The notes: generated by a model not told the origin, from the letters alone. Positions 46,685 to 55,773 are shown, numbered from the stretch's first letter. The stretch: 64,000 bases of DNA from Bradyrhizobium diazoefficiens (GCF_016616235.1 NZ_CP067100.1:1237001-1301000); one strand, 5' to 3'. Program-made: numbers and translations.

Positions 46685-46784
46685 AGCATGATCCGGAAAA
46701 GTGCGCAGCGGTTTTCCGAAAAGATCATGCACAAACAAAGAGCTAAAGCACGATGGCGATTCATCCTAATCGTATCGCGCTTTA
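46682..46784. repeat. Two-hairpin dispersed repeat (AAAGCATGATCCGGAAAA), copy 2
   Basis: It begins TAAAGCATGATCCGGAAAAG, and its first TAA is the stop codon of the GH3 gene. It ends ATCGCGCTTTA. Two palindromic halves are seen, as in copy 1 at 37695-37797. Confidence 0.87.
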
Positions 46785-46829
46785 GGTCGCAAGCGGTTTG
46801 CAGTTGCGTCTGCGGGCGGCAGCCGCTTG

Positions 46830-48101
46830 CTATTCAGCCTGTTCCAGGGCGGCAGGCATCTTCGCCACCGACATCAGCGAGCGCGCCACCTGGTTGAGCA
46901 GGAGGTCGGCATTCTCCTCCTCGGCGAGCGATTTGGACAGCAGGGCGACGATCGCACTATGCCGGAGTTGCTGCGCCAGATTGCGTGCAGTGGTGTAGCC
47001 GGCCATCTCGTAATGCTCGACGCGTTGAGCTGCCCCGATCAACGCGAGGTCGGCGGCCGCATCCTCCTTCTCTGCGCCCTCCTTCATGACCTCCTGGCCT
47101 TCCTCCACCAGGCCCATCATGCCCTTACAGGGTTTTGCTCGTGCGTTCTCGCCGAGCAGTTCGAAGCACTCGTTGATGCGCTCGATCTGATTTTCGGTTT
47201 CGCCCAGATGCTGCTCGAACAGTTCGCGCAACTGGTCGAACCGCGCGGCCTGCGCCATTTTGGGAAGTGCCTTGGTTAACTGCTTCTCGGCATGGAGAAT
47301 GTCGCGCAGCTCGTGCAGCAGGAGATCGGTCAGGCCGGCTTCGTCTACGGGCGGCGAGCTCTCCGCGACGATCGGCGTGGCAGCGCCGGGGTCGGCGGAC
47401 TGAAGCGCGGGCGATTCCGTGAACACCCAGTCTTCTCCTTCGTTCCAGGGACCGCGGGTGTCGATTTCGCCGTGGTCGCCGCTGCCGGTGGAGTCGTTGA
47501 AGTATTGATTCACAAGGCCCGGCGTCGGCGCGATCCTGCCGACGCTGAAGGCCGGTTTCGACAGGCTTTCGAGCGCGCGCGAGAACGCTTTCATGTGCGT
47601 GATCTCTCGCGTCATCAGGAATTGCAGCGCGTCCTTGCTGCCAGCGTCGTCGCAGAAATTGATCAGGCGCTCGTAGACGATCTTCGCGCGAGCCTCGGCC
47701 GCGATGTTGCTGCGAAGGTCGACATCGAGTTCGCCGGTGATCTTGAGATAGTCGGCGGTCCAGGGATTACCCTGCGAATTGAACAGATTGACGCCTCCGC
47801 CGCCGGCAATCGCAATGAGCGGATCGGCTTCCGCTGCCTGACGGTCGTTCCGCGACGGCGCCAGATGCATCCGCGCCAGGCAACCGACGACCTCGAGATG
47901 GCTGAGCTCCTCCGTGCCGATATCCATCAGCAGGTCCTTGCGGTCGGGATCCTCGCAGTTCAGGCCTTGAATCGAGTATTGCATGGCGGCTGCGAGTTCC
48001 CCATTGGCGCCGCCGAATTGCTCGAGCAGCATATTGCCGAAGCGGGGATCGGGTTCGTCGACGCGCACGGTGAACATCAGCTTCTTGACATGGTGATACA
48101 T
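46830..48101 (-). CDS. Manganese catalase fused to a DUF892 (YciF-type) ferritin-like domain
   Basis: A 423-residue two-domain protein. Residues 1-245 are a Mn-catalase: YHHVKKLMFTVRVDEPDPRF, NGELAAAMQYSIQG, GTEELSHLEVVGCLARMHL and MTREITHMKAFSRAL contain the Glu/His ligands of the dinuclear manganese site. Mn-catalases convert H2O2 to water and oxygen. Residues about 275-423 are a DUF892/YciF-type four-helix domain (LLLHELRDILHAEKQLTKAL, QHLGETENQIERINECFELL), found separately as a stress-response protein. The combined length exceeds a lone Mn-catalase (about 280-300). The ATG at 48101 starts the catalase exactly. It is convergent with the GH3 gene. Confidence 0.88.
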   Translation of the reverse strand: MYHHVKKLMFTVRVDEPDPRFGNMLLEQFGGANGELAAAMQYSIQGLNCEDPDRKDLLMDIGTEELSHLEVVGCLARMHLAPSRNDRQAAEADPLIAIAGGGGVNLFNSQGNPWTADYLKITGELDVDLRSNIAAEARAKIVYERLINFCDDAGSKDALQFLMTREITHMKAFSRALESLSKPAFSVGRIAPTPGLVNQYFNDSTGSGDHGEIDTRGPWNEGEDWVFTESPALQSADPGAATPIVAESSPPVDEAGLTDLLLHELRDILHAEKQLTKALPKMAQAARFDQLRELFEQHLGETENQIERINECFELLGENARAKPCKGMMGLVEEGQEVMKEGAEKEDAAADLALIGAAQRVEHYEMAGYTTARNLAQQLRHSAIVALLSKSLAEEENADLLLNQVARSLMSVAKMPAALEQAE

Positions 48102-48306
48102 GGGATGGCTCGCGCTCTGAGGGAAACTACGCGCGACAACGAGCCCCCCGAGCGTTCGTTCCTGGGGCGCTTTCGACGATCTGCGCATTCGCGTGTTGGC
48201 CGGCGCTGCTCGGGCGCGCGGCGGCCTTCGTTGCGTCTGACGCCGACGGGCGCAGATTGCACGCTTCTGCGCCATCGCCGTCTCGGGCGTGCCGGCCATC
48301 GGCCTC

Positions 48307-48637
48307 ATGACAGACACCTTGCCGTCCTACATCGAGGCGATCTTGCGGCTTACGAGCCGCTCCTGCTGCGCAATCGTCTCGCAGACGATCGCGTGCTGCG
48401 GCGCGCGGACGCACTGTGGGGGCATCCGCCGGATGATCCGGCTGTGGAGCGGCTGGTCTCGCTATGGTCGCGGCCAACGCGCCGCACCTCGTCGTACTCT
48501 CGTCCGATCCGGTCGATATCCTCGCGCCCGCGGTTCCCATGGCCTCGGCCGATCCCGCCACCGAGACCGCGATCGCGCTGGTGCAGCGCATCCTCATCAT
48601 GGCGGATGATGCCGCGCCTCGCGCGATGACGGCCTGA
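48307..48637 (+). pseudogene. Frame-disrupted small gene of unknown family
   Basis: Three protein-like segments follow in successive frames on the plus strand: MTDTLPSYIEAI (48307), AAYEPLLLRNRLADDRVLRR and so on (48345-48468), then AANAPHLVVLSSDPVDIL to AAPRAMTA ending at TGA 48635-48637. Each shift equals one missing base, so two deletions (or sequencing errors) would join about 110 residues. I do not recognise the family. The rest of the 48102-48788 gap holds no other gene. Confidence 0.4.
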
Positions 48638-48788
48638 TCTGATACCGCGCCTGCGAAATGCAACCGAGCCATGACGGATCGCGCGGGGATGCGCCCTTGC
48701 GCGCTGAAGCGGGCAGGGGCACTCTGCACACGCGGCGCACAAGAAGGCCGCCAATAAGACGTTTACAAAATCTTGGCGAGGAAGCCCC

Positions 48789-49850
48789 ATGGCGGTGACG
48801 CGGATCGACTGCGACATCCACCCGGCGGTTGGTGGCACGCGCACGACGCTGTTGCCCTATCTCAGCGATCACTGGAAGGAGCAGGTGGTGAGCCGCGCCA
48901 TCGACGGGCTCGATCTCACCTCCTATCCGCCGAGCATGCCGCTGACCGGCCGCGCCGACTGGCGGCCGGCCAACGGCGCCAAGCCGGGCTCCGACCTTGC
49001 GATGGTGCAGAAGGGCGCGTTCGAGCAACTCGGCGCCAGCCACGGCATCCTCAATGTTCTCTACGGCGCACAGGCCGTGTTCGATGCCTACATGGCGGCC
49101 GATTTCTGCAAGGCCATCAATGACTGGATCGCGGCCGAATGGCTATCGCGCGAGCCGCGCCTCCACGCCTCCATTGTGGTTCCGATGCAGGACCCCGATC
49201 TCGCCATCGAAGAGATCGAGCGCCGCGCCGGGGACAACCGCTTCGTTTCCATCCTGTTGCTGGCGCAGGGCGAGACGCTGCTGGGCCGCCGGCATTTCTG
49301 GCCGGTGTACCGGCTCGCGGAAAAACATCAGCTGCCGCTCGCGATCCACGCCGGCACGCAATATCGCCAGGCGCCGAGCTCGGCCGGCTGGCCCTCACAT
49401 CGCTACGAATATTACTTCGTCGAGGCGCAGGCGTTTCAGGCGCAGATTTTGAGCCTGATCTACGAAGGCGTGTTCGGCAAGTTTCCGAACCTGAAGGTCG
49501 TGCTGATGGAGAGCGGCGTGAGCTGGCTGCCGGCCTTCATGTGGCGCGCCAACAAGACCTGGCGCGGCGTCCGCGTCGAAGTGCCCTGGGTCGAGCGCGA
49601 GCCGGCCGCGATCATCCGCAACAATTTTCGCGTCACGATGCAGCCGTTCGATGCACCTGGCGACACGAAAAGCGTCGAGGAGATCATCGATCAGATCGGC
49701 TCCGAGAAGATGTTCCTGTTCGCGTCCGACTATCCGCACTGGCAGTTCGACGGCGATGACCCGATCCCGCCGAACCTGCCCAAGAGCATCATCGCGAAGA
49801 TGTGCGTCGACAATCCGCTGGAGACGTTTCCGCGGTTGTCGATCAGTTGA
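48789..49850 (+). CDS. Amidohydrolase-2 family metal-dependent hydrolase/decarboxylase, paralogue 1
   Basis: A 353-residue TIM-barrel enzyme of the amidohydrolase-2 (ACMSD/gamma-resorcylate decarboxylase-type) family. The N-terminal metal motif is IDCDIHP (6-12); further sites are LAIHAGTQY, VVLMESGVSWLPAFMW and FLFASDYPHWQFDG with the catalytic Asp. Family members decarboxylate or hydrolyse aromatic or heterocyclic acids. It is followed 14 bp later by a paralogue, and then by a Rieske gene. The substrate is unknown. The ATG follows GAGGAAGCCCC. Confidence 0.9.
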   Translation: MAVTRIDCDIHPAVGGTRTTLLPYLSDHWKEQVVSRAIDGLDLTSYPPSMPLTGRADWRPANGAKPGSDLAMVQKGAFEQLGASHGILNVLYGAQAVFDAYMAADFCKAINDWIAAEWLSREPRLHASIVVPMQDPDLAIEEIERRAGDNRFVSILLLAQGETLLGRRHFWPVYRLAEKHQLPLAIHAGTQYRQAPSSAGWPSHRYEYYFVEAQAFQAQILSLIYEGVFGKFPNLKVVLMESGVSWLPAFMWRANKTWRGVRVEVPWVEREPAAIIRNNFRVTMQPFDAPGDTKSVEEIIDQIGSEKMFLFASDYPHWQFDGDDPIPPNLPKSIIAKMCVDNPLETFPRLSIS

Positions 49851-49864
49851 ACTTGGAGGTTCGC

Positions 49865-50977
49865 ATGAGCGAGGTCATCGATCGTCCACTTCTTGAAGAA
49901 GAAAAGACTGCAACGACGCGGCTGCGCATCGTCGATTGCGACGTGCATCCGAGCCTGAGATCGACGGACGATCTCAACGAGTTCCTGCCGAAACGCTGGC
50001 AGCAGCACTTGAGGGAGTATGGCAGCCATCTGCGCACGCCGTATCTGTTCACGACACCCTATCCACGCTCATCTCCGCTGATCGCGCGGCGTGACGCCTG
50101 GCCGCCGACGGGTGGGGTGCCGGGGTCCGATCTCGCCTTCATGCAGAAGCAGCATCTCGATCCGCTGGACGTCGAGTTCGGCATCCTGCAGGTACTCGAT
50201 CTCTTCATCTTCTCGCAGCAGAATCTGGAATTCGGCGCCGCGATCCAGCGCGCCATCAACGATTGGCAGCTGGCGTTCTGGTCGCACCGCGATCCGCGGC
50301 TGAAGGCCTCGATCCTGGTCGGGCAGGACGGGGTGGACCTTGCCATTGCCGAGATCGAGCGCTGCGCGAAAATCGGGGAATACATCCAGATCAACGTCTC
50401 GCCGCGCGCGAATGAGCCGCTTGGCCGCCGCCGCTATTGGCCTATCTACGAGCGGGCGCAGGAGCTGGACCTGCCGCTCGGCATCCACGTCGGCGGCTAT
50501 GGCGGGCATCCGCCGACCGGCGGCGGCTGGCCGTCCTATTACGTCGAGGAGCATCAGTCGAACGCGCACACGATTGCGGCGCAGCTTGCCAGCCTCGTCA
50601 TCGAGGGCGTGCCGGAGCGGTTTCCAAGGCTGAAGATCGTCTTCATCGAAGGCGGGTTCGGCTGGATACCGTCGGCAGTGTGGCGGATGGACCAGCATTT
50701 CGAGCGCTTCCGCAGCGAGGTGCCGCATCTCAAGCGCAAGCCGTCGGAATATGTCCGCGAAAACTTCTGGTTCACGACGCAGCCGATCGACGAGCCGGAC
50801 GAGGCGCGGCATCTGCGCGCGCTGATCGAATGGGTCGGTATCGACCGCCTGTTGTTCTCGTCGGACTATCCGCACTGGGATTTCGACGATCCGCGCTTCG
50901 CCTTCAAGACGCCGCTCACCGAAGCTGAGCGGAGGAAGATCTTCAGCACCAATGCCCGCGCGGTCTACAAGTTCTGA
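49865..50977 (+). CDS. Amidohydrolase-2 family metal-dependent hydrolase/decarboxylase, paralogue 2
   Basis: 370 residues, start ATG 49865 behind GGAGGTTCGC; the longer open frame overlaps the previous gene. It matches paralogue 1: VDCDVHPSLRSTDDLNEFLP, PLGIHVGGYG, KIVFIEGGFGWIPSAVWRMD and LLFSSDYPHWDFDDPRFAF. The 20-residue acidic N-terminal extension is absent from paralogue 1. Two paralogues with 14-bp spacing suggest either a heteromeric enzyme or two sequential steps. It is followed 15 bp later by the Rieske gene, so the three probably form one operon. Confidence 0.9.
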   Translation: MSEVIDRPLLEEEKTATTRLRIVDCDVHPSLRSTDDLNEFLPKRWQQHLREYGSHLRTPYLFTTPYPRSSPLIARRDAWPPTGGVPGSDLAFMQKQHLDPLDVEFGILQVLDLFIFSQQNLEFGAAIQRAINDWQLAFWSHRDPRLKASILVGQDGVDLAIAEIERCAKIGEYIQINVSPRANEPLGRRRYWPIYERAQELDLPLGIHVGGYGGHPPTGGGWPSYYVEEHQSNAHTIAAQLASLVIEGVPERFPRLKIVFIEGGFGWIPSAVWRMDQHFERFRSEVPHLKRKPSEYVRENFWFTTQPIDEPDEARHLRALIEWVGIDRLLFSSDYPHWDFDDPRFAFKTPLTEAERRKIFSTNARAVYKF

Positions 50978-50992
50978 GGGTTTTGAACGGAT

Positions 50993-51406
50993 ATGGCCCG
51001 TCACATTGTCGCGTCCACCTCGGAGATCCCGCCTGGCGGCAACAAGGTCGTTGATGTCGCCGGTCGCGACATCGTCGTGTTCCACGTCAACGGTGAGTTC
51101 TTTGCGCTCTTGAACCGGTGCCCGCACGAGGGCGCGCCGCTGGAGAAGGCGGCCTGCGTCGCACGCCTGACATCGCCCGAGCCCGGTGTCTATGAGCGCT
51201 CGCGGGTCGGCGAGATGCTGCGCTGTCCCTGGCATGGCTGGGAGTTCGACATGCGCAACGGCCAATCGTGGTTCGATCCGAAACGCGTCAAGATCCGGTC
51301 ATATCCGGTCGCGGTGGAGCGTGGCGACGAATTGGAGAAGGGCCCGTATGTGGCCGAGACGTTCCCGGTGCACGTCGAAGACAGTTACGTGATTGTCGAG
51401 GTTTGA
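50993..51406 (+). CDS. Rieske [2Fe-2S] protein
   Basis: A 137-residue protein with the cluster ligands C43-P-H45 and C78-P-W-H81. The 32-residue spacing between the two ligand pairs (versus about 15-17 in typical ferredoxin-type Rieske proteins) reflects an insert (CVARLTSPEPGVYERSRVGE). It could be an electron-transfer ferredoxin for an oxygenase or a redox cofactor partner of the amidohydrolases. No oxygenase large subunit is adjacent. It is translated just after paralogue 2. Confidence 0.88.
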   Translation: MARHIVASTSEIPPGGNKVVDVAGRDIVVFHVNGEFFALLNRCPHEGAPLEKAACVARLTSPEPGVYERSRVGEMLRCPWHGWEFDMRNGQSWFDPKRVKIRSYPVAVERGDELEKGPYVAETFPVHVEDSYVIVEV

Positions 51407-51479
51407 ATCGGCATTGCCGATTGAGATTCCAATCTAGGTGCGATATGGCTCTCGCGCTTTCCAGAGGTGGAGATGAGCT

Positions 51480-51686
51480 TTGTCGAAACAATCCCTGCGT
51501 GAGGAGGCCGAGCGCCTGATCCGCGAATCGATGGAAAAGAAGGCCATCGTCGTCAAGCAGGGCACGACCCGCATCGAGGCCGCCTGCGGCAAGTGCGGCG
51601 CGCCAAACCGGGTCCAGGCGGAAAAAGGCCAGAGCCGCGTCAAGTTCGCCTGCAAGAATTGCGGACACAAGCAGGAGACGCTGTAG
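51480..51686 (+). CDS. Small zinc-ribbon-type protein
   Basis: A 68-residue protein with two CxxC pairs, C36-GK-C39 and C58-KN-C61, 18 residues apart, in GKCGAPNRVQAEKGQSRV and ACKNCGHKQETL. This suggests a zinc ribbon or rubredoxin-like knuckle. A basic helix (KQSLREEAERLIRESMEKKA) precedes it. The start is TTG 51480, supported by GGTGGAG seven bases earlier. It lies 73 bp after the Rieske gene in the same direction, so it may share its transcript. Function unknown. Confidence 0.65.
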   Translation: MSKQSLREEAERLIRESMEKKAIVVKQGTTRIEAACGKCGAPNRVQAEKGQSRVKFACKNCGHKQETL

Positions 51687-51721
51687 GCACTTCACCCTCT
51701 CCCTTGCGGGAGAGATTCCGC

Positions 51722-52567
51722 CTACTCCCCCTTCACGAAGCTCGCGAACGCATCCGCATAATCCGGATGCCAGCGCGACAATGGCGGGCGGTTCTCGACG
51801 ATGTCTCCCGCTGCCCACAGCATGCGCTTCTCGTCGAGCGCGCGCGGCACGTCATTGTCCGGGCACAGGATGTAGAAGTCACCGGCCTCCAGCCGCGTCA
51901 GCATGAAATCCACGGTCTGCTCGGGCGTCCAGGCGCCGGCCGGCTTTTCGGTGCGGCCCTTTGCGGTCAGCCCCGTGAAGACGAAGCCGGGGATCAGGAG
52001 ATGCGCGCTGATCTTGCAGTCTTTCGTATTGCGCAGCTCGTGCTGGAGCGCTTCCGTAAAGGCCTTCACGCCGGCTTTCGAGACATTGTAGGCGGGATCG
52101 CCGGGCGGCGTGGTGATGCCTTGTTTGGAGCCGGTGTTGATGATGAGCCCGGCTTTGCCGCGCGCGATCATGTTGGGCGCGAAGATGCGCGAGCCGTTGA
52201 TGATGCCCCACATGTTGACGCCGATGACGCGCTGCCAATTGTCGGGTTCATCAAACAACGTGCTGCCGGGCTGGATGCCGGCATTGTTCATGAGGATGTC
52301 GGTGCCGCCAAAGCGCTCGCGCACGGCACGCTCCAGTTCCATCACGCTCTCGGCCTTGCTGACGTCGACGGCGAAGGTCATCACATGTGTGGCGGATGCG
52401 ACGGATGACAGTTTTGTTGCGGATTCCGCCAGCCGAGCCTGATCCACGTCAGCGATGCACACCTTCATGCCGCCGCGCGCAAAGGCTTCTGCGGCAGCCA
52501 GTCCGATGCCGGATGCACCGCCCGTGATCACGGCAACGTTGTCCTTCACGATGACTGAATAGGGCAT
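51722..52567 (-). CDS. Short-chain dehydrogenase/reductase
   Basis: A 281-residue NAD(P)-dependent SDR. The cofactor motif TGGASGIGLAAAEAF is near the N-terminus, NNAG occurs in DILMNNAGIQPGSTLF, and the active site is NTGSKQGITTPPGDPAYNVS with Tyr and Lys in YNVSKAGVKAF. The ATG at 52567 follows GCGGAGACCAACC; 20 more codons are open upstream. Divergent from the aldehyde dehydrogenase gene 183 bp away. Substrate unknown. Confidence 0.92.
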   Translation of the reverse strand: MPYSVIVKDNVAVITGGASGIGLAAAEAFARGGMKVCIADVDQARLAESATKLSSVASATHVMTFAVDVSKAESVMELERAVRERFGGTDILMNNAGIQPGSTLFDEPDNWQRVIGVNMWGIINGSRIFAPNMIARGKAGLIINTGSKQGITTPPGDPAYNVSKAGVKAFTEALQHELRNTKDCKISAHLLIPGFVFTGLTAKGRTEKPAGAWTPEQTVDFMLTRLEAGDFYILCPDNDVPRALDEKRMLWAAGDIVENRPPLSRWHPDYADAFASFVKGE

Positions 52568-52750
52568 GGTTGGTCTCCGCAGCAGGGGCTGGACCGAGCT
52601 ATAGCATAATGCAATTCGACCCTGCACAAGTCGGCATGGCAGGGCTTCGGCCCACGCCGCCTTTACGCCTCTCCGGCGCCGCTGTATCTTCTCTGACTAA
52701 CGATCCCGCCCAGATCGAACCCAATCAATCACAGGACAGGGAGTGCAGCC

Positions 52751-54247
52751 ATGGCTGTGTCGCAGGCTATTCCGATCACGCGCCATCCGTTCGCTAACGG
52801 GTCCTACAAGCAGATGCTGATCGATGGGAAGTGGGTCGATGCCGCATCGGGCAAGCGCTTCGAGACCCACAACCCCGCCACCGGCGAACTGCTCGCAACC
52901 GTCGCCGAGGGCGACAAGGAAGACATCGATCGTGCGGTCGCCGCCGCCCGGCGCGCCTTCGAGGGGCCCTGGAGCAAGGTCAAGCCGTTCGAGCGGCAGA
53001 ATCTCCTGCTCAGGCTTGCCGACCTCGTCGAGAAGAATTTCGACGAATTGTCGCAGCTCGATACGCTCGACATGGGGGCGCCGCTCAGCCGCACCCGCGC
53101 CTATCGTCTGCGTGCCGTCGGCATGCTGCGCTATTACGCCGGCCAGACCACCGCGATTCATGGCGAGACCATCGAGAACTCGCTGCCCGGCGAGATCTTC
53201 TCCTATACGTTGAAGGAGCCGATCGGCGTCGTCGGCGCGATCATTCCCTGGAACGGCCCGTTGACCGCGACGATCTGGAAGATCGGTCCGGCGATCGCGA
53301 CCGGCTGCACCGTCGTCCTCAAGCCTGCCGAAGAGGCGCCGCTGACCTCGCTCCGCATCGCCGAGCTGGCGATGGAGGCGGGCATTCCGCCAGGCGTCGT
53401 CAACGTCGTGCCCGGCTATGGCGACACCGCAGGTGCTGCGCTCGCCTCGCATCATGACGTCGACAAGGTCGCCTTCACCGGCTCGCACGTCACGGGACAG
53501 TCGATCATCCGCGCCTCCGCCGGCAACCTCAAACGCGTCTCGCTCGAGCTCGGCGGCAAGTCGCCGGACATCGTGTTCGCGGATGCCGATCTCGATGCCG
53601 CCGTGCCGGGCGCGGCGATGGCGGTGTTCGCCAATTCGGGCCAGATCTGCAGCGCCGGCACGCGCCTGTTCGTCGAGCAATCGATCTACGAAGAGTTCGT
53701 CGGCCGCGTCGCCGAGTTCGGCAAGAATCTCCAGGTCGGCAACGGCCTCGATCCGAACACCCAGATCGGCCCGCTGGTCTCCGAGCAGCAGCTCGAGCGC
53801 GTCACCGGTTATCTCGATATCGGCCAAAAGGAAGGCGCGCGGGCGCTCGCCGGCGGCGGCCGCGTCACCGAAGGCGCGCTGTCGAAAGGCTTCTTCGTGT
53901 CGCCGACGGTGTTCGCGGGCGTCCAGGACAACATGCGCATCGCGCAGGAGGAGATTTTTGGTCCGGTCATCTCCGCGATCGCGTTCAAGGATATGGACGA
54001 GCTGGTCAAGCGCGCCAACAACACCACGTTCGGTCTCGGCTCCGGCCTGTGGACGCGCGACGTCAGCAAGGCGCATGCGGTTGCGAAGCGCCTGCGCGCC
54101 GGCTCGGTGTGGGTGAACTGCTACCAGGCGATGGACCCGGCCGTACCGTTCGGCGGCTACAAGATGAGCGGCTACGGCCGCGAGTCCGGCAAGCAGCACG
54201 TCGAGGAGTATCTCAACGTTAAGGCTGTCTGGATCAAGACGGGCTAG
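52751..54247 (+). CDS. Aldehyde dehydrogenase (NAD(P)-dependent)
   Basis: A 498-residue cytoplasmic ALDH oxidising an aldehyde to the acid. The catalytic Glu lies in LKRVSLELGGKSPDIVFADA and Cys in NSGQICSAGTRLFVEQSIY. Cofactor region PIGVVGAIIPWNGPL precedes these. The length is usual. The start follows GGGAGTGCAGCC. It is divergent from the SDR gene, a common arrangement for alcohol/aldehyde metabolism. Confidence 0.94.
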   Translation: MAVSQAIPITRHPFANGSYKQMLIDGKWVDAASGKRFETHNPATGELLATVAEGDKEDIDRAVAAARRAFEGPWSKVKPFERQNLLLRLADLVEKNFDELSQLDTLDMGAPLSRTRAYRLRAVGMLRYYAGQTTAIHGETIENSLPGEIFSYTLKEPIGVVGAIIPWNGPLTATIWKIGPAIATGCTVVLKPAEEAPLTSLRIAELAMEAGIPPGVVNVVPGYGDTAGAALASHHDVDKVAFTGSHVTGQSIIRASAGNLKRVSLELGGKSPDIVFADADLDAAVPGAAMAVFANSGQICSAGTRLFVEQSIYEEFVGRVAEFGKNLQVGNGLDPNTQIGPLVSEQQLERVTGYLDIGQKEGARALAGGGRVTEGALSKGFFVSPTVFAGVQDNMRIAQEEIFGPVISAIAFKDMDELVKRANNTTFGLGSGLWTRDVSKAHAVAKRLRAGSVWVNCYQAMDPAVPFGGYKMSGYGRESGKQHVEEYLNVKAVWIKTG

Positions 54248-54255
54248 GTCGTTCG

Positions 54256-54420
54256 CCTCTCCCCGCACGCGGGGAGAGGCCGACGCGCGCCGAGCGATGC
54301 GAAGCATCGTCCGGAGCGCGGCGGATGAGGGGGAGGGGGCTCTCCGCGAGTCCGTCTCTCACCGTGATTGCCGAGGCGGCCCCTCCTCCAACCCTCTCCC
54401 CGTAAGGATGGGGAGAGGGA
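54256..54420. repeat. REP-like palindromic repeat, CTCTCCCCGC family
   Basis: It carries CCTCTCCCCGCACGCGGGGA at the left and CTCTCCCCGTAAGGATGGGG at the right. The same family as 1045-1190 and 16221-16384, here between two same-strand genes. Confidence 0.75.
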
Positions 54421-54493
54421 GATTAGGCAGCACCTTTCATCTCGTCATTCTCCCTTATATGATCCGCATCCTTCATAGCCATTCGGGGCCCAC

Positions 54494-55621
54494 ATGAAAT
54501 TCGAGGCGTTGTTTAGACCGTTGCAGGTCGGTCCGTACAAGCTTGCGCATCGCGTCGCGATGGCGCCGCTGACGCGCATGCGCGCCGAGCGCGAAAGCTT
54601 TTCGCCGCGGCCGCTCAACGCCGAATATTACGGCCAGCGCGCCACGCCAGGCGGCCTGATCATCGCCGAGGCTTCTCCCGTGCTCTCGCACGGCCGCGGC
54701 AACCCGGCGACGCCCGGCATCTATTCAGAGGCGCAAGTGGCTGGCTGGCGCAAGGTGACCGATGCCGTGCATGCCAAGGGCGGCATCATCTTCCTCCAGC
54801 TCTGGCATGTCGGCCGCGTCTCGCATTCGTCCTATCATGGCGGCCAGCTGCCGGTGTCGGCCTCGGCGATCGCGATCAAGGCCGAAGGCATGAAGGCGAT
54901 GACGGCCGACGGCAAGATCGCCGATTACGAGACGCCGCGCGCGCTGGAGACCGAGGAGGTCAAGGGCATCGTCGAGGCGTTCCGGCAGGGCGCGAAGAAC
55001 GCGCTCGCCGCCGGTTTCGATGGCGTCGAGATTCACGGCGCCAACGGTTATCTGCTCGAGCAGTTTTTGCAGTCGCGCAGCAACCAGCGCACTGATCAAT
55101 ATGGCGGCTCGATCGAGAATCGCGCAAGGCTTCTGCTCGAAGTGACGCAAGCCGCGATCGACGTCTGGGGTGGGAACCGCGTCGGCGTGCGGCTGTCGCC
55201 GCACGGTATCGCCAACGATTCCGGCGAGCCAGATCCGATGCCGCTCTACACCCACGTCGTGAAGGCGCTCGACAAGCTCGGCCTGGCCTATCTCCATTTC
55301 ATCGAGCCGCGCTCCAGCGGCGCCGGCCGCGCCGACGTCCACTGGGAGAACGTGCCCTCCGCGATGGTGCTGTTCCGCCCGCACTACGGCGGCGTGCTGA
55401 TGTCGGCCGGCGGCTTCACCGGCGAGACCGCGAATGCGGCGATCGCCGAGGGACATGCCGACATCATCGCCTTCGGCCGCATCTTCATCTCCAACCCCGA
55501 TCTGCCGCGGCGCCTGGAGCGCGGTTACCCGATCACCCCCTACAATCGCGCGACGTTCTATGGTGGCGAGGAGAAGGGGTATACCGACTACCCGACTTAT
55601 GACGAGCTGACGCCGGCGTAA
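54494..55621 (+). CDS. Old yellow enzyme family alkene reductase (NemA type)
   Basis: A 375-residue FMN-dependent reductase of activated C=C bonds. It starts FEALFRPLQVGPYKLAHRVA and MAPLTRMRAE. The active-site His-x-x-Asn is in VEIHGANGYLLEQFLQSRSN, followed by QRTDQYGGSIENRARLLLEV. The flavin phosphate region appears near RPHYGGVLMSAGGFTGETA. NAD(P)H is the likely donor. It may act with the upstream ALDH/SDR on enal or enone compounds. Confidence 0.93.
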   Translation: MKFEALFRPLQVGPYKLAHRVAMAPLTRMRAERESFSPRPLNAEYYGQRATPGGLIIAEASPVLSHGRGNPATPGIYSEAQVAGWRKVTDAVHAKGGIIFLQLWHVGRVSHSSYHGGQLPVSASAIAIKAEGMKAMTADGKIADYETPRALETEEVKGIVEAFRQGAKNALAAGFDGVEIHGANGYLLEQFLQSRSNQRTDQYGGSIENRARLLLEVTQAAIDVWGGNRVGVRLSPHGIANDSGEPDPMPLYTHVVKALDKLGLAYLHFIEPRSSGAGRADVHWENVPSAMVLFRPHYGGVLMSAGGFTGETANAAIAEGHADIIAFGRIFISNPDLPRRLERGYPITPYNRATFYGGEEKGYTDYPTYDELTPA

Positions 55622-55631
55622 GCTCCTCCTC

Positions 55632-55737
55632 CGTCATTCCAGGGCGATGCGAAGCATCGATCCCGGAATCCATTCCGCCTCCTGGTATGCGGCTAGATGG
55701 ACTCCGGGCTCGCGACTTAGTCGCGCCCCGGAATGAC
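55632..55737. repeat. REP-like repeat (GTCATTCC...GGAATGAC type)
   Basis: CGTCATTCCAGGGCGATGCG at the left and GCCCCGGAATGACCGG at the right, with CCATTCCGCC in the centre. It is non-coding, after the alkene reductase gene. Confidence 0.65.
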
Positions 55738-55773
55738 CGGCTTGATTTGTTGCGCGACTGCCAACACAATTTC

